A stretch of DNA of 64,000 nucleotides from positions 112,128 to 176,127 of the forward strand of contig JBFMFX010000004.1 of NCBI GenBank assembly GCA_040752005.1, in the 5' to 3' direction. Below the pieces are notes generated by a model, which was given only the letters and a program-made list of their open reading frames with translations, ran no database searches and was not told the origin of the DNA. The position numbers and the translations under genes are program-made. Shown here piece after piece: positions 41,852-52,069 of the stretch; position 1 is the first letter of the stretch, and each line of letters starts with the position of its first letter. The stretch is from RBG-16-66-20 sp040752005. Its GTDB lineage: Bacteria; Pseudomonadota; Gammaproteobacteria; Burkholderiales; SG8-39.

Positions 41852-42365
41852 TCTGCCCGCCGGGCAGCGCATTCTGCTCCCGGTTCGTCCGGCGACCATC
41901 GTCGCCTCGTTCGCGGCGGCGCTCGCGCTCGCGTTCCTGCCGTGGAAAAACGTGGCGCTGGTGCCCGATTTCGTCGCGCTCGTGCTCGCGTTCTGGTGCG
42001 TGCGCGAGCCGCGGCTGGTGGGCCTGGGCACGGCGTGGTTGCTGGGCGTCATCGTGGACGTCGGCAATGGCGTGCTGCTGGGGCAGCATGCGCTCGCGTA
42101 CTCGCTGCTTGCCTTCGGCGCGATCCAGCTGTCGCGGCGGATCCTGTGGTTCGCGCCCTGGGGCCAGGCGCTGCACGTCGCGGTGCTGCTCGTCCTCGCG
42201 CAAGCCGTGGCGCTGGCGGTACGCCTGGCCACCGGCGCCGACTTCCCGGGCTGGATCCTCTTCGCGGGGCCGCTCGCGGGCGCCGCGCTCTGGCCGGCGG
42301 TGAGCGCGCTGCTGCTCATTCCGCAGCGGCGTCCGCCCGAGCCCGAGGCGCCGCGCCCGATGTGA
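41838..42365 (+). CDS. mreD: Rod-shape-determining protein MreD
   Basis: 175 aa polytopic membrane protein with five or six hydrophobic segments and the MreD pattern RPATIVASFAAALALAFLP and WLLGVIVDVGNGVLLGQHAL. Essential partner of MreC in the elongasome. It overlaps both neighbours, mreC by 14 bases and the mrdA region by GTGA. Confidence 0.94.
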   Translation: MQLGDLPAGQRILLPVRPATIVASFAAALALAFLPWKNVALVPDFVALVLAFWCVREPRLVGLGTAWLLGVIVDVGNGVLLGQHALAYSLLAFGAIQLSRRILWFAPWGQALHVAVLLVLAQAVALAVRLATGADFPGWILFAGPLAGAALWPAVSALLLIPQRRPPEPEAPRPM

Positions 42366-42370
42366 CGCCG

Positions 42371-44275
42371 ATGCGCGGCGCCGAGCTGAGAAACCACGAG
42401 CGCGAGCTCCACCGCTTTCAGGCGCGCGTGGGCATCGCCGGCGTGGTGGTGCTCATCGCGTTCGCGCTGCTGGCGGTGCGTTTTTTCCACCTCCAGGTGG
42501 TCCAGCACGCGACCTACGCCGCAAAGGCGGACGAGAACCGCATCTCGATCGTGCCGATCGCGCCCAATCGCGGTCTGATCCTCGACCGCAACGGGGTGGT
42601 CCTCGCCCGCAACTACTCCGCCTACACGCTGGAGATCTTCCCCGACCGGGTGCAGGACCTGGAGGCGACCATCGAGGCGCTGGCGGAGCTCATCGAGATC
42701 CAGCCGAAGGACCGGGCGCGCTTTCGCAAGCTCCTCGCCGAGACGCGCAACGCCGAGAGCCTGCCGATCCGCACGCGCCTCACCGACGAGGAGGTCGCCC
42801 GCTTCGCCGCCAACCGGTTCCGCTTTCCCGGAGTCGAGATCAAGGCGCGGCTGTTCCGCCAGTACCCCTACGGGGAGCTCGCGAGCCACGTGATCGGCTA
42901 CATCGGGCGCATCACCGCAAAGGACCAGGAGCGCCTGGCGGAGCTGGGCGTCGAGGCGAACTACCGCGGCACCGACTTCATCGGCAAGAGCGGCATCGAG
43001 GCGAGCTACCAGCACGAGCTGCACGGCGTCACCGGCTTCGAGCAGGTGGAGATCGACGCCGCCGGCCGCGGCATCCGCACGCTCGCGCGCACCCCGGCGC
43101 AGCCGGGCAACAACGTCACGCTCACGCTCGACATCCGGCTGCAGCAGGTGGCCGAGGCCGCCTTCGGCGAGCGGCGCGGCGCGCTGGTGGCGCTGGAGCC
43201 TTCCAGCGGCGCGGTGCTCGCGCTCGTCTCCAAGCCCGGGTTCGACCCGAACCTGTTCGTGGACGGCATTGATCCGCAGAGCTGGGCCGAGCTGAACAAT
43301 TCGCCCGACCGGCCGCTCACCAACCGCGCCATCGCCGGCGTGTACCCGCCGGGCTCCACCTTCAAGCCGTTCATGGCGCTCGCGGCGCTCGAGCTGGGCA
43401 AGCGAACGCCGAAGAGCGCGATCCACGACCCCGGCTACTTCATCTTCGGCGAACGGCGCTTCCGCGACTCCAAGCCCGGCGGCCACGGCTACGTGGACCT
43501 GTACAAGTCCATCGTCGTGTCTTCCGACACGTTCTACTACCAGCTCGCGAACGACATGGGCATCGAGGCGATCGCCGGCTTCATGGCGCAGCTCGGGCTC
43601 GGTGCGCGCAGCGGCATAGACCTGGAAGGCGAGGCCGCGGGAGTGCTGCCTTCGCCGGAGTGGAAGATGAAGCGCTTTCGCCGCCCCGAGCAGCAGAAGT
43701 GGTATCCGGGCGAGACGATCTCGATCGGCATCGGCCAGGGCTACAACGCCTACACGCCGATCCAGCTGGCGGCGGCGGTGGCCGCGATCGCCGCCAACGG
43801 CGACATGTACCGGCCGCACCTGGTCTCGCACATTGACAACCTGCGCACCGGCGAGCGCCGGCACCTGGAGCCGGTGCTCGCCCGGCGGCTCGCGCTTCGC
43901 CAGGAAAACATCGAGTTCATCAAGCGCGCGATGGCGGGGGTGAACCGGGAGGGGACCGGCGCGCGCGCGTTCGCCGGGGCCGAATACACCAGCGGCGGCA
44001 AGACCGGCACCGCGCAGGTCGTCGGCATGAAGCAGGGCGAGAAATATGACGAGCGCAGGGTCGCCGAAAGGCTGCGCGACCACTCGCTGTTCATCGCGTT
44101 CGCGCCGCTGGAAAGCCCCCGGATCGCGCTCATGGTGATCGTCGAGAACGGCGGCTTCGGCGCGCGCACCGCCGCGCCGATCGCACGCATGGTGCTCGAC
44201 TACTACCTCCTCGGCAAGCTGCCGCCGGCGCTGCAGCCGGCCGAGGAGGACGAACCGGACGAGGGGCCGGACTGA
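42371..44275 (+). CDS. mrdA: Penicillin-binding protein 2 (elongasome transpeptidase)
   Basis: 634 aa class B PBP. One N-terminal membrane helix, a pedestal domain, and a transpeptidase domain with S329-T-F-K332 in PPGSTFKPF, the SSD triad (VVSSDTFYYQ) and K544-T-G in GGKTGTAQV. It cross-links peptidoglycan for side-wall growth with RodA, whose gene follows at once (TGATG). I chose the ATG at 42371; a GTG at 42362, which overlaps the mreD stop, would add three residues. Confidence 0.97.
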   Translation: MRGAELRNHERELHRFQARVGIAGVVVLIAFALLAVRFFHLQVVQHATYAAKADENRISIVPIAPNRGLILDRNGVVLARNYSAYTLEIFPDRVQDLEATIEALAELIEIQPKDRARFRKLLAETRNAESLPIRTRLTDEEVARFAANRFRFPGVEIKARLFRQYPYGELASHVIGYIGRITAKDQERLAELGVEANYRGTDFIGKSGIEASYQHELHGVTGFEQVEIDAAGRGIRTLARTPAQPGNNVTLTLDIRLQQVAEAAFGERRGALVALEPSSGAVLALVSKPGFDPNLFVDGIDPQSWAELNNSPDRPLTNRAIAGVYPPGSTFKPFMALAALELGKRTPKSAIHDPGYFIFGERRFRDSKPGGHGYVDLYKSIVVSSDTFYYQLANDMGIEAIAGFMAQLGLGARSGIDLEGEAAGVLPSPEWKMKRFRRPEQQKWYPGETISIGIGQGYNAYTPIQLAAAVAAIAANGDMYRPHLVSHIDNLRTGERRHLEPVLARRLALRQENIEFIKRAMAGVNREGTGARAFAGAEYTSGGKTGTAQVVGMKQGEKYDERRVAERLRDHSLFIAFAPLESPRIALMVIVENGGFGARTAAPIARMVLDYYLLGKLPPALQPAEEDEPDEGPD

Positions 44276-45393
44276 TGGCGTTCGACGCCGCACTGCTCTC
44301 CCCGCGGCAGCTCGCCGCGCGCCTCGCCGAGGGGCTCGACCGCACGCTGCTCGCGGTCGTCGGCGCGCTCACGCTGATCGGGCTGGCGACGCTGTATTCC
44401 GCGAGCTATGGCGCGCCGGCACGCGTGAGCGCGCAGCTCGCCAACCTCGCCGTCGCCCTCGCCGCCATGTGGGTCGTGGCGCGCATCCCGCCGCAGACGC
44501 TCATGCGCTTCGCCGCCCCGGCGTACCTCGTGGGGCTTGCGCTGCTCGTCGCGGTCGCGCTCTTCGGCGACGTGGCGAATGGCGCGCGGCGCTGGCTCAA
44601 CGTCGGCGTGGCGCGCTTTCAGCCCGCGGAGATCATGAAGCTCGCCCTGCCCATGATGCTCGCCTGGTATTTTCACCGCCGCGAAGGCACGCTGCGGCTC
44701 GCCGATTACGCCGTCGCCGCGACGCTTGCCGCGCTGCCGGTCGCGCTGATCGCGCGCCAGCCGGACCTCGGCACGGCGCTGCTCGTCGCGAGCGCCGGTT
44801 TCTACGTCATCTTCTTCGCGGGTATCGGCTGGAAGGTGCTCACGGGCCTGGCGCTCGCCGGTCTCGCCGTGCTGCCGCTCCTCTGGGGGATGCTGCATGA
44901 CTACCAGAGAAGGCGCGTGCTGACGCTGCTCGACCCGACGCTCGATCCGCTCGGCGCGGGCTATCACACCATCCAGTCCACGATCGCCGTCGGCTCGGGC
45001 GGAATCACCGGCAAGGGCTGGCTGCAGGGCACGCAGACGCACCTCGAATTCATCCCCGAGCGCCACACCGACTTCATCTTCGCGGTGTTCTCGGAGGAAT
45101 TCGGATTGATCGGCAACCTGGTACTCCTTGCGCTCTACACCGCGCTCGTCGCGCGCGGGCTCATGATCGCGGCCAATGCCGCCACGTTCTTCGCGCGCCT
45201 GCTCGCCGCCTCGATCACGCTGATGTTCTTCACCTACGCGTTCGTCAACATGGGCATGGTCTCGGGAATCCTGCCGGTGGTGGGCGTGCCGCTGCCGTTC
45301 ATCTCCTACGGCGGCACGGCCCTGGCGACGCTTTTCATCGGCGTCGGCATCCTGATGAGCGTGCAGCGGCATCGCAAGCTGGTGCAGACCTGA
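44275..45393 (+). CDS. rodA: Rod-shape-determining SEDS glycosyltransferase RodA
   Basis: 372 aa, about ten membrane segments. Polymerises lipid II glycan strands for elongation. SEDS marks: RRWLNVGVARFQPAEIMKLA, FIPERHTDFIFAVFSEEFG and the catalytic-loop region ending GVPLPFISYGGT. The ATG overlaps the mrdA TGA. Last gene of the mre operon. Confidence 0.97.
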   Translation: MAFDAALLSPRQLAARLAEGLDRTLLAVVGALTLIGLATLYSASYGAPARVSAQLANLAVALAAMWVVARIPPQTLMRFAAPAYLVGLALLVAVALFGDVANGARRWLNVGVARFQPAEIMKLALPMMLAWYFHRREGTLRLADYAVAATLAALPVALIARQPDLGTALLVASAGFYVIFFAGIGWKVLTGLALAGLAVLPLLWGMLHDYQRRRVLTLLDPTLDPLGAGYHTIQSTIAVGSGGITGKGWLQGTQTHLEFIPERHTDFIFAVFSEEFGLIGNLVLLALYTALVARGLMIAANAATFFARLLAASITLMFFTYAFVNMGMVSGILPVVGVPLPFISYGGTALATLFIGVGILMSVQRHRKLVQT

Positions 45394-45615
45394 GGCGCCG
45401 TCGGATGGTCTTCTGGCGAAATCAGGTTCGTCTATCGCGCAGCAGCACGAATCTGAAAAAGCGCTCCGCATCGTGAAACGATGTGCCCATAAGGCCATGT
45501 AAATACTTGTTTTTCTGCCATTTCGCCATGCGGAAAGATGATGTTGCTCCGCGGCATGGCCGGCCGTAATCTGCAAAGAAATCAATCGCTTTCCCCAATG
45601 CCGAAAGGAGCCTCG
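45394..45615 (+). promoter_or_regulatory. aceA upstream regulatory region with a perfect dyad
   Basis: 222 bp that are markedly AT-richer than the flanks. CATCGT (45469-45474) and ACGATG (45478-45483) form a perfect inverted repeat around GAA, a plausible operator. A weak promoter, TTGCTC at 45544 and TAATCT at 45567 with 17-bp spacing, stands before the AAAGGAG ribosome-binding site at 45604-45610. Which regulator binds cannot be told. Confidence 0.45.
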
Positions 45616-46923
<1,308 letters not shown>

Positions 46924-46960
46924 GCGCGCGGCGCGCGCCGCCGCCTGAGGCGGGGCCGCG

Positions 46961-48730
46961 GTGACCGAGCCGGCGAGGGTCCTGCCGATCTTCGAGGCGC
47001 GCGGGGCGCGCGCCGGCGAGGTCGCGCGCGCGATCCTCGCCGGGTTCGACCGCCACTACGCGCTGTTTCGCGACGCCGCGCGGCGCGCCAAGCGCCACTT
47101 CGAGGCTTCCGACTGGAAGGGCTTGCGCGCGCTCGCTCGCGAGCGGATCGAGATGTACGACGCGCGCGTCGAGGAAACGGTGCGCGCCCTCCTCGACCGC
47201 TACCCCGAGGCCGAGGTGGACGAGTCGCTGTGGCCGGCGATCAAGCTCGCCTACATCGGCCTGCTGCACGATCACCGCCAGCCGGAATGCGCCGAGACGT
47301 TCTACAACTCGGTGGCCTGCCGTGTGCTGCACCGGCGCTACTACCGCAACGAGTTCATCTTCTGGCGCCCGGCGGTCGCGACCGAGCACCTGGAGGGCGA
47401 GGAGCCGGCCTACCGCTGCTACTACCCGAGGAGCGCCGGCCTGCGCGCGACGCTGGCGCGCATCGTCGCGGACCTGCGCCTCGCCTGCCCGTGGGAGAAC
47501 CTGCGCCGCGACCTGAGGAACCTGGTGCATGCGCTGCGCGCGCGCTTTCCACGCCCGGCGCGCGCGCGGCCGAGCCTGCAGGTGCAGGTCGCCGGCTCGC
47601 TCTTCTTCCGCAACAAGGGGGCTTATGTCATCGGCCGCATCATCAACGGCAACACCGAGCTGCCGTTCGCGGTGCCGATCCTGAAGAACGAAAAGGGCGA
47701 GCTCTATCTGGATGCGCTGGTGACCGGCGCCGACTCGCTTGTGGTCCTTTTTTCGTTCGCGCGCGCGTACTTCTTCGTGGACATGGAGGTGCCGGCGGCC
47801 ACGGTGTCGTTCCTGCGCCAGCTCATGCCGATGAAGCCGCGCGCCGAAATGTACATGGCGGTGGGCCTCGCCAAGCAGGGAAAAACGCTCTTCTACCGCG
47901 ACCTGTTCTATCACCTCAAGCACTCCTCCGACAACTTCGTGCTCGCGCCCGGCATCCGCGGCATGGTGATGCTCGTCTTCACCCTGCCCTCGTTCCTGTA
48001 CGTCTTCAAGGTGATCCGCGACCGCTTCGCGCCGCCCAAGGACCTCGACCGGCAGACGGTCAAGGACAAGTACCGGCTGGTGAAGTACCACGACCGCGTC
48101 GGGCGCCTCGCCGACACGCTGGAGTACTCGCTCGTCGCCCTGCCGCTCGAGCGCTTCGACCCGGCGTTGATCGAGGAGCTGAAGGCCGAGTGCGCCTCGA
48201 GCATCGAGTTCGAGGGCGACCGCATCATCCTCAAGCACGTGTACATCGAGCGGCGCATGCAGCCGCTCAACCTGTACCTGGAGGAGGCGCGCGCCGACGG
48301 CGATCGCGAGCGGCTGCGCCACGCGCTGTGGGAATACGGCCAGGCGATCAAGGAGCTCGCCGGCGCCGGCATCTTTCCCGGCGACATGCTGCTCAAGAAC
48401 TTCGGCGTCACGCGCCACGAGCGGGTCGTGTTCTACGACTACGACGAGATCGCGTACATGACCGACTGCAACTTCCGGCGCATTCCGCCGCCGCGCTCGC
48501 TCGAAGACGAGATGGCGGCCGAACCGTACTACTCGGTCGGCCCGCACGACGTCTTTCCGGAGCAGTTCGAGAAATTCCTGGTGAGCGACCCGGAGCTGCG
48601 GGCGATGTTTCTCGAACGCCACGCCGACCTGCTCGATCCGCAGTTCTGGATCGGCAAGCAGGCGCGCGTGCGCGCGGGGCTGGAGGAGGAGGTCTTTCCC
48701 TACCCCGAAAGCGCGCGCTTCAGGCGGTAG
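46961..48730 (+). CDS. aceK: Isocitrate dehydrogenase kinase/phosphatase
   Basis: 589 aa bifunctional enzyme that inactivates isocitrate dehydrogenase by phosphorylation and reactivates it, setting the split between the TCA cycle and glyoxylate shunt. The ATP-binding region GMVMLVFTLPSFLYVFKVIRDRF and the active-site GDMLLKNFGVTRHERVVFYDYDEI are as in E. coli AceK (578). The start is GTG at 46961. Its 3' end overlaps the convergent amidohydrolase gene by 11 bases. Confidence 0.97.
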   Translation: MTEPARVLPIFEARGARAGEVARAILAGFDRHYALFRDAARRAKRHFEASDWKGLRALARERIEMYDARVEETVRALLDRYPEAEVDESLWPAIKLAYIGLLHDHRQPECAETFYNSVACRVLHRRYYRNEFIFWRPAVATEHLEGEEPAYRCYYPRSAGLRATLARIVADLRLACPWENLRRDLRNLVHALRARFPRPARARPSLQVQVAGSLFFRNKGAYVIGRIINGNTELPFAVPILKNEKGELYLDALVTGADSLVVLFSFARAYFFVDMEVPAATVSFLRQLMPMKPRAEMYMAVGLAKQGKTLFYRDLFYHLKHSSDNFVLAPGIRGMVMLVFTLPSFLYVFKVIRDRFAPPKDLDRQTVKDKYRLVKYHDRVGRLADTLEYSLVALPLERFDPALIEELKAECASSIEFEGDRIILKHVYIERRMQPLNLYLEEARADGDRERLRHALWEYGQAIKELAGAGIFPGDMLLKNFGVTRHERVVFYDYDEIAYMTDCNFRRIPPPRSLEDEMAAEPYYSVGPHDVFPEQFEKFLVSDPELRAMFLERHADLLDPQFWIGKQARVRAGLEEEVFPYPESARFRR

Positions 48731-49970
48731 GCGCGAGCGCGCGCGCCAGCGCGCAGTTGAGCAGCACGTTGACGCCGGGCAGCGTCGCCTCCAGTGTCGC
48801 GTGCTCGCGGTGGTTGTGCGTGATGCCACCGGTGCAAGGCGAAAAGATCATCGCGGTGGGCGCGACGCGCGCGATGAAGTACGCGTCGTGCCCGGCCTGC
48901 GAGGGCAGATCGAGCGTCGCGTAGCCGAGCCGCCGGGCGGTGTCGCGCACCAGCGCCACGCACGCCGGGTCGAAGAAATGCGGCACCCAGCTCCAGCGCT
49001 GGATCACCTTCATCGCGGTGTTCGAGCGCCGGGCGCAATCCTCGACCGCGGCGAGGAACTCCTCGGCCATGCGGTCGGCCGCCTCGCGCGAGTCGTGCCG
49101 CACGTCGCCGGTGAACTGGGCCCAGTCCGACAGGATCCCCGGCTTGTTCGGCCAGGCCACCAGACGCGCCGCCGTCGCCTTGCCCTCGCTCGCGTGCCAG
49201 CGCCAGCCGATGTCGTTGATCGCGCAGGCGAGCATCGCCGCGCCCACGAGCGCGTTGCGCCGCTTGTGCATCGGCCAGGGACCGGCGTGCGCGGTCTCGC
49301 CTTCCACCTCGACGATGAAGCCGTGCGCGGTGTAGCCGTGGGTGACCACGCCGACCGGGATGCCGCGCGCGTCCAGCTCCGGCCCCTGCTCGATGTGCAG
49401 CTCGAAGTAGGAGTCGAGCGCATGCCCCACCGGCGCCTCGCCCGCGTAGCCGATGCGCGCCAGTTCGTCGCCCAGGCGCCGGCCGTCGTCGTCGCGCCGA
49501 TCGAGCACCCAGTCCACCGCGTACGCGCCGGCGAAGGCGCCCGAGGCGATCATCGGCGGCGAAAAGCGCGCGCCCTCTTCGTTGGTCCAGGAGCAGATCT
49601 CGACCGGCCGTTCGGTCTCGATGCCGTGGTCGTCGAGCGTGCGCACGACCTCCAGCGCCGCGAGCACGCCCACGATGCCGTCGAAGCGCCCGCCGTTCGC
49701 CTGCGTGTCCAGATGGCTGCCGAGAAGAACCGGGGCAAGCTCCGGCCGGCGCGCGCGCCGGCGCGCGAAGATGTTGCCGACCCGATCCACGCTCACCTCG
49801 AGTCCCGACTCGCGGCACCAGGCGACGAACTGGTCGCGCATCTCGCGGTCGGCGTCCGACAGTGCGAGGCGCGCAAGGCCCCCGGGGCGGCCAACGCCGA
49901 TCTGCGCCGAGCGCTCGATCGTGGACCAGAAGCGCGCGCCGTTCGCGGTGATCGGCGTTCGCACGTTCAC
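48720..49970 (-). CDS. M20-family Zn amidohydrolase (N-carbamoyl-amino-acid hydrolase/allantoate amidohydrolase type)
   Basis: 416 aa. Metal ligands stand in LGSHLDTQANGGRFDG (His, Asp), SWTNEEGARF (Glu-Glu), ELHIEQGP (His) and the late HNHREHA. This matches the group containing N-carbamoyl-L-amino acid hydrolases, beta-ureidopropionases and allantoate amidohydrolases; the exact substrate cannot be told. No hydantoinase or pyrimidine genes are beside it. The GTG at 49970 overlaps the yggT-like stop (GTGA), putting it at the end of the yggS-proC-yggT transcript. Confidence 0.9.
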   Translation of the reverse strand: MNVRTPITANGARFWSTIERSAQIGVGRPGGLARLALSDADREMRDQFVAWCRESGLEVSVDRVGNIFARRRARRPELAPVLLGSHLDTQANGGRFDGIVGVLAALEVVRTLDDHGIETERPVEICSWTNEEGARFSPPMIASGAFAGAYAVDWVLDRRDDDGRRLGDELARIGYAGEAPVGHALDSYFELHIEQGPELDARGIPVGVVTHGYTAHGFIVEVEGETAHAGPWPMHKRRNALVGAAMLACAINDIGWRWHASEGKATAARLVAWPNKPGILSDWAQFTGDVRHDSREAADRMAEEFLAAVEDCARRSNTAMKVIQRWSWVPHFFDPACVALVRDTARRLGYATLDLPSQAGHDAYFIARVAPTAMIFSPCTGGITHNHREHATLEATLPGVNVLLNCALARALAPTA

Positions 49971-50524
49971 AGCCCGACCCCGGCGATGGCCACGCGCAGG
50001 TGCGCAAGCGGGATGAAGAGCACCTGGAGCAGCACGAGCAGCACGAGCGGCGAGACGTCCACGCCGCCCAGCAGCGGCACGACGCGGCGGATCGGGGCGA
50101 GGAACGGGCGAGTCAGCCCGTTGAACGCCGGCATCAGCGGACTGTACGGGCCGGTCCAGGAAAGCACCGCCTGCACGATCACTGCGAAGACCAGTATGTG
50201 CAGGCTGTAGCGCAGCAGATCGAGCGCGGCAAGCAGCGCGAGCCCCGCCGCCTCGGGCTCGATCCCGCTCAGCGCCGCGAGCGCCGCGAGCGCGAGCGCC
50301 TGCACGAGGTACGCCGGAATCAGGCTGGCGAGGTCGAGGCCGGCCGCTGCCGGCACGACGCGCCTTGCCGGCAGCACGATCCAGCTGGTCGCCGCGATCA
50401 CGAACTCGCCGACCGGGTTGCGAAACGGTGCCCGCACCCACTGCATGTGAAACCGCGCGAGCAGCATGTAGACGAAAAAATCCGCCGCCACCCGCACTAG
50501 GAAGGAAAGGATCTCGGCGAGCAT
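49967..50524 (-). CDS. YggT-family membrane protein
   Basis: 185 aa with two tandem YggT units, each with paired hydrophobic helices: FFVYMLLARFHMQW in the first, LSWTGPYSPLMPAFNGLTRPFLAPIRR in the second. In E. coli YggT is linked to osmotic balance; its mechanism is unknown. Position between proC and a hydrolase, with ATGA overlap to proC, is the common yggS-proC-yggT order. Confidence 0.92.
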   Translation of the reverse strand: MLAEILSFLVRVAADFFVYMLLARFHMQWVRAPFRNPVGEFVIAATSWIVLPARRVVPAAAGLDLASLIPAYLVQALALAALAALSGIEPEAAGLALLAALDLLRYSLHILVFAVIVQAVLSWTGPYSPLMPAFNGLTRPFLAPIRRVVPLLGGVDVSPLVLLVLLQVLFIPLAHLRVAIAGVGL

Positions 50525-51339
50525 CAGTCGCGGTCCAGTTCGCGGCCGAGTTCGTCGCCGCGGCGGCAGGCGGCGCGCACCGCGCGCAGGAACCGCTCGG
50601 CGAGCCGCTCCTCGGCGAAGACGGCGAGCGCCGCTTCCGTGGTGCCGCCCTTCGAGGTCACGCGCGCGCGCAGCGCCGCCGGCGGCTCGCCGCTTTGCGC
50701 CGCGAGCTTCGCCGCGCCGAGCACCGTCTCCAGCGCGAGCGTTTGCGCCGTCTGCGGCGAAAGACCGAGCGCCTCGCCCGCAGCCGCGAGCTGCTCGATC
50801 AGCCAGAATACGTACGCCGGCCCGCTGCCGGAGACGGCGGTGACCGCGTCCATCAGGTGCTCCTCGCCGATCCGCACGGTGCGCCCGACGGCGCCGAGGA
50901 TCGTCTCGGCGGCGGCGAGATCGTCTTCGGACGCGCCCGGCGCGGCCACCAGCCCGGTGACGCCGGCACCGATGAGCGCCGGGGTGTTCGGCATCGCACG
51001 CACGATCCGCTCGTAGCCGCCCAACCAGCGCGCGAGCGTCGCGATGCGGATGCCGGCGGCGATCGTGACGACGAGGTGCCGGTTGCGCGGCAGGCCGGCT
51101 GCGCGCGCCGCCTCGCGCATGTGCTGCGGCTTGACCGCGAACAGCACCACATCGCCTTCGCGCAGCGCCTCGTGCGGCGCGGCGTAGGTCCGCACGCCGG
51201 TGTATTTCGCCTCCATCCGGCGCCGCGCCGTCTCGTCGATTTCCACCACGCGCAGCGCCGCCGCGGCGAAGCCCTTCGCGAGCAGGCCGCCGACCAGCGC
51301 ATCGGCCATGTTGCCGCCGCCGATGAAGGTGATGTTCAT
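50524..51339 (-). CDS. proC: Pyrroline-5-carboxylate reductase
   Basis: 271 aa. Last step of proline synthesis, reducing P5C with NAD(P)H. N-terminal Rossmann motif ITFIGGGNMADALVGG, the VKPQ motif (FAVKPQHM) and the C-terminal signature VSGSGPAYVF with TSKGGTTEAAL. ATG at 51339 overlaps the yggS stop by ATGA, and its own stop overlaps yggT. Pairs functionally with proA at 13511. Confidence 0.97.
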   Translation of the reverse strand: MNITFIGGGNMADALVGGLLAKGFAAAALRVVEIDETARRRMEAKYTGVRTYAAPHEALREGDVVLFAVKPQHMREAARAAGLPRNRHLVVTIAAGIRIATLARWLGGYERIVRAMPNTPALIGAGVTGLVAAPGASEDDLAAAETILGAVGRTVRIGEEHLMDAVTAVSGSGPAYVFWLIEQLAAAGEALGLSPQTAQTLALETVLGAAKLAAQSGEPPAALRARVTSKGGTTEAALAVFAEERLAERFLRAVRAACRRGDELGRELDRD

Positions 51340-52037
51340 GCCGCCGACCGCACGCGGGCGCGCGCGCCGAAGATCGCGGTACCGACGCGCACCATGGTCG
51401 CGCCCTCGGCGATCGCCATTTCCAGGTCCTCCGACATGCCCATCGAGAGCGTGTCGAGGGCGAGCCCTTCGCGGCGCAGCAGCTCGAACAGCTCGCGCAG
51501 CCGCCGGAACTGCGCGCGCAGCCGTGCCGGATCGGCGTGCGGTTCCGGGATCGCCATCAGACCGCGCAGCCTCAGGTTCGGCAGGCGCGCGACCGCGTGC
51601 GCGAGCGCCGCGGCCTGCTCCGGCGCAACGCCGCTCTTCGAAGCCTCGCCGGAGACGTTCACCTGAATGAGCACGTTGAGCGCGCCGAGCTCCGCCGGTC
51701 GCTGCGCCGACAGCCGCCGCGCGATGCGCTCGCTCTGCACGGTCTGCACCCAGTGAAAGCGCGAGGCGGCGAGCCGGGTCTTGTTCGACTGCAGCGGCCC
51801 GATCAGGTGCCACTCCAGATCGAGGTCGCCGAGCGCCTGCATCTTCTCGATCGCCTCCTGGACATAGTTCTCGCCGAAGGCGCGCTGGCCTGCGGCGTGC
51901 GCCTCGCGCACCCGCTCGGGCGGCTGCGTCTTGGACACCGCCACCAGCGTGACCGCGGCGCCGGGCCTTCCGGCCGCGGCGGCCGCCTGCGCGATCCGCT
52001 CGCGCACAGCTTGCAAGTTCTCGGCGACTGATCGCAT
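51336..52037 (-). CDS. YggS-family pyridoxal phosphate homeostasis protein
   Basis: 233 aa single-domain alanine-racemase-like barrel that holds PLP without known catalysis and keeps the B6 pool and amino-acid pools balanced. PLP lysine K36 is in VAVSKTQP; FGENYVQEA, WHLIGPLQSNK and the phosphate-binding SMGMSEDLEMAI follow. Heads the yggS-proC-yggT transcript and diverges from pilT over 32 bases. Confidence 0.96.
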   Translation of the reverse strand: MRSVAENLQAVRERIAQAAAAAGRPGAAVTLVAVSKTQPPERVREAHAAGQRAFGENYVQEAIEKMQALGDLDLEWHLIGPLQSNKTRLAASRFHWVQTVQSERIARRLSAQRPAELGALNVLIQVNVSGEASKSGVAPEQAAALAHAVARLPNLRLRGLMAIPEPHADPARLRAQFRRLRELFELLRREGLALDTLSMGMSEDLEMAIAEGATMVRVGTAIFGARARVRSAA

Positions 52038-52069
52038 ACTGTGGGCGCCTAAGCGCCTGGAGAATTCTA

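Noticed and set aside
40478..44293. 1271-codon open frame on the minus strand opposite mreB-mreC-mreD-mrdA
   Set aside because: It mirrors well-identified genes; its Arg/His/Glu-rich composition is that of antisense frames in GC-rich DNA.
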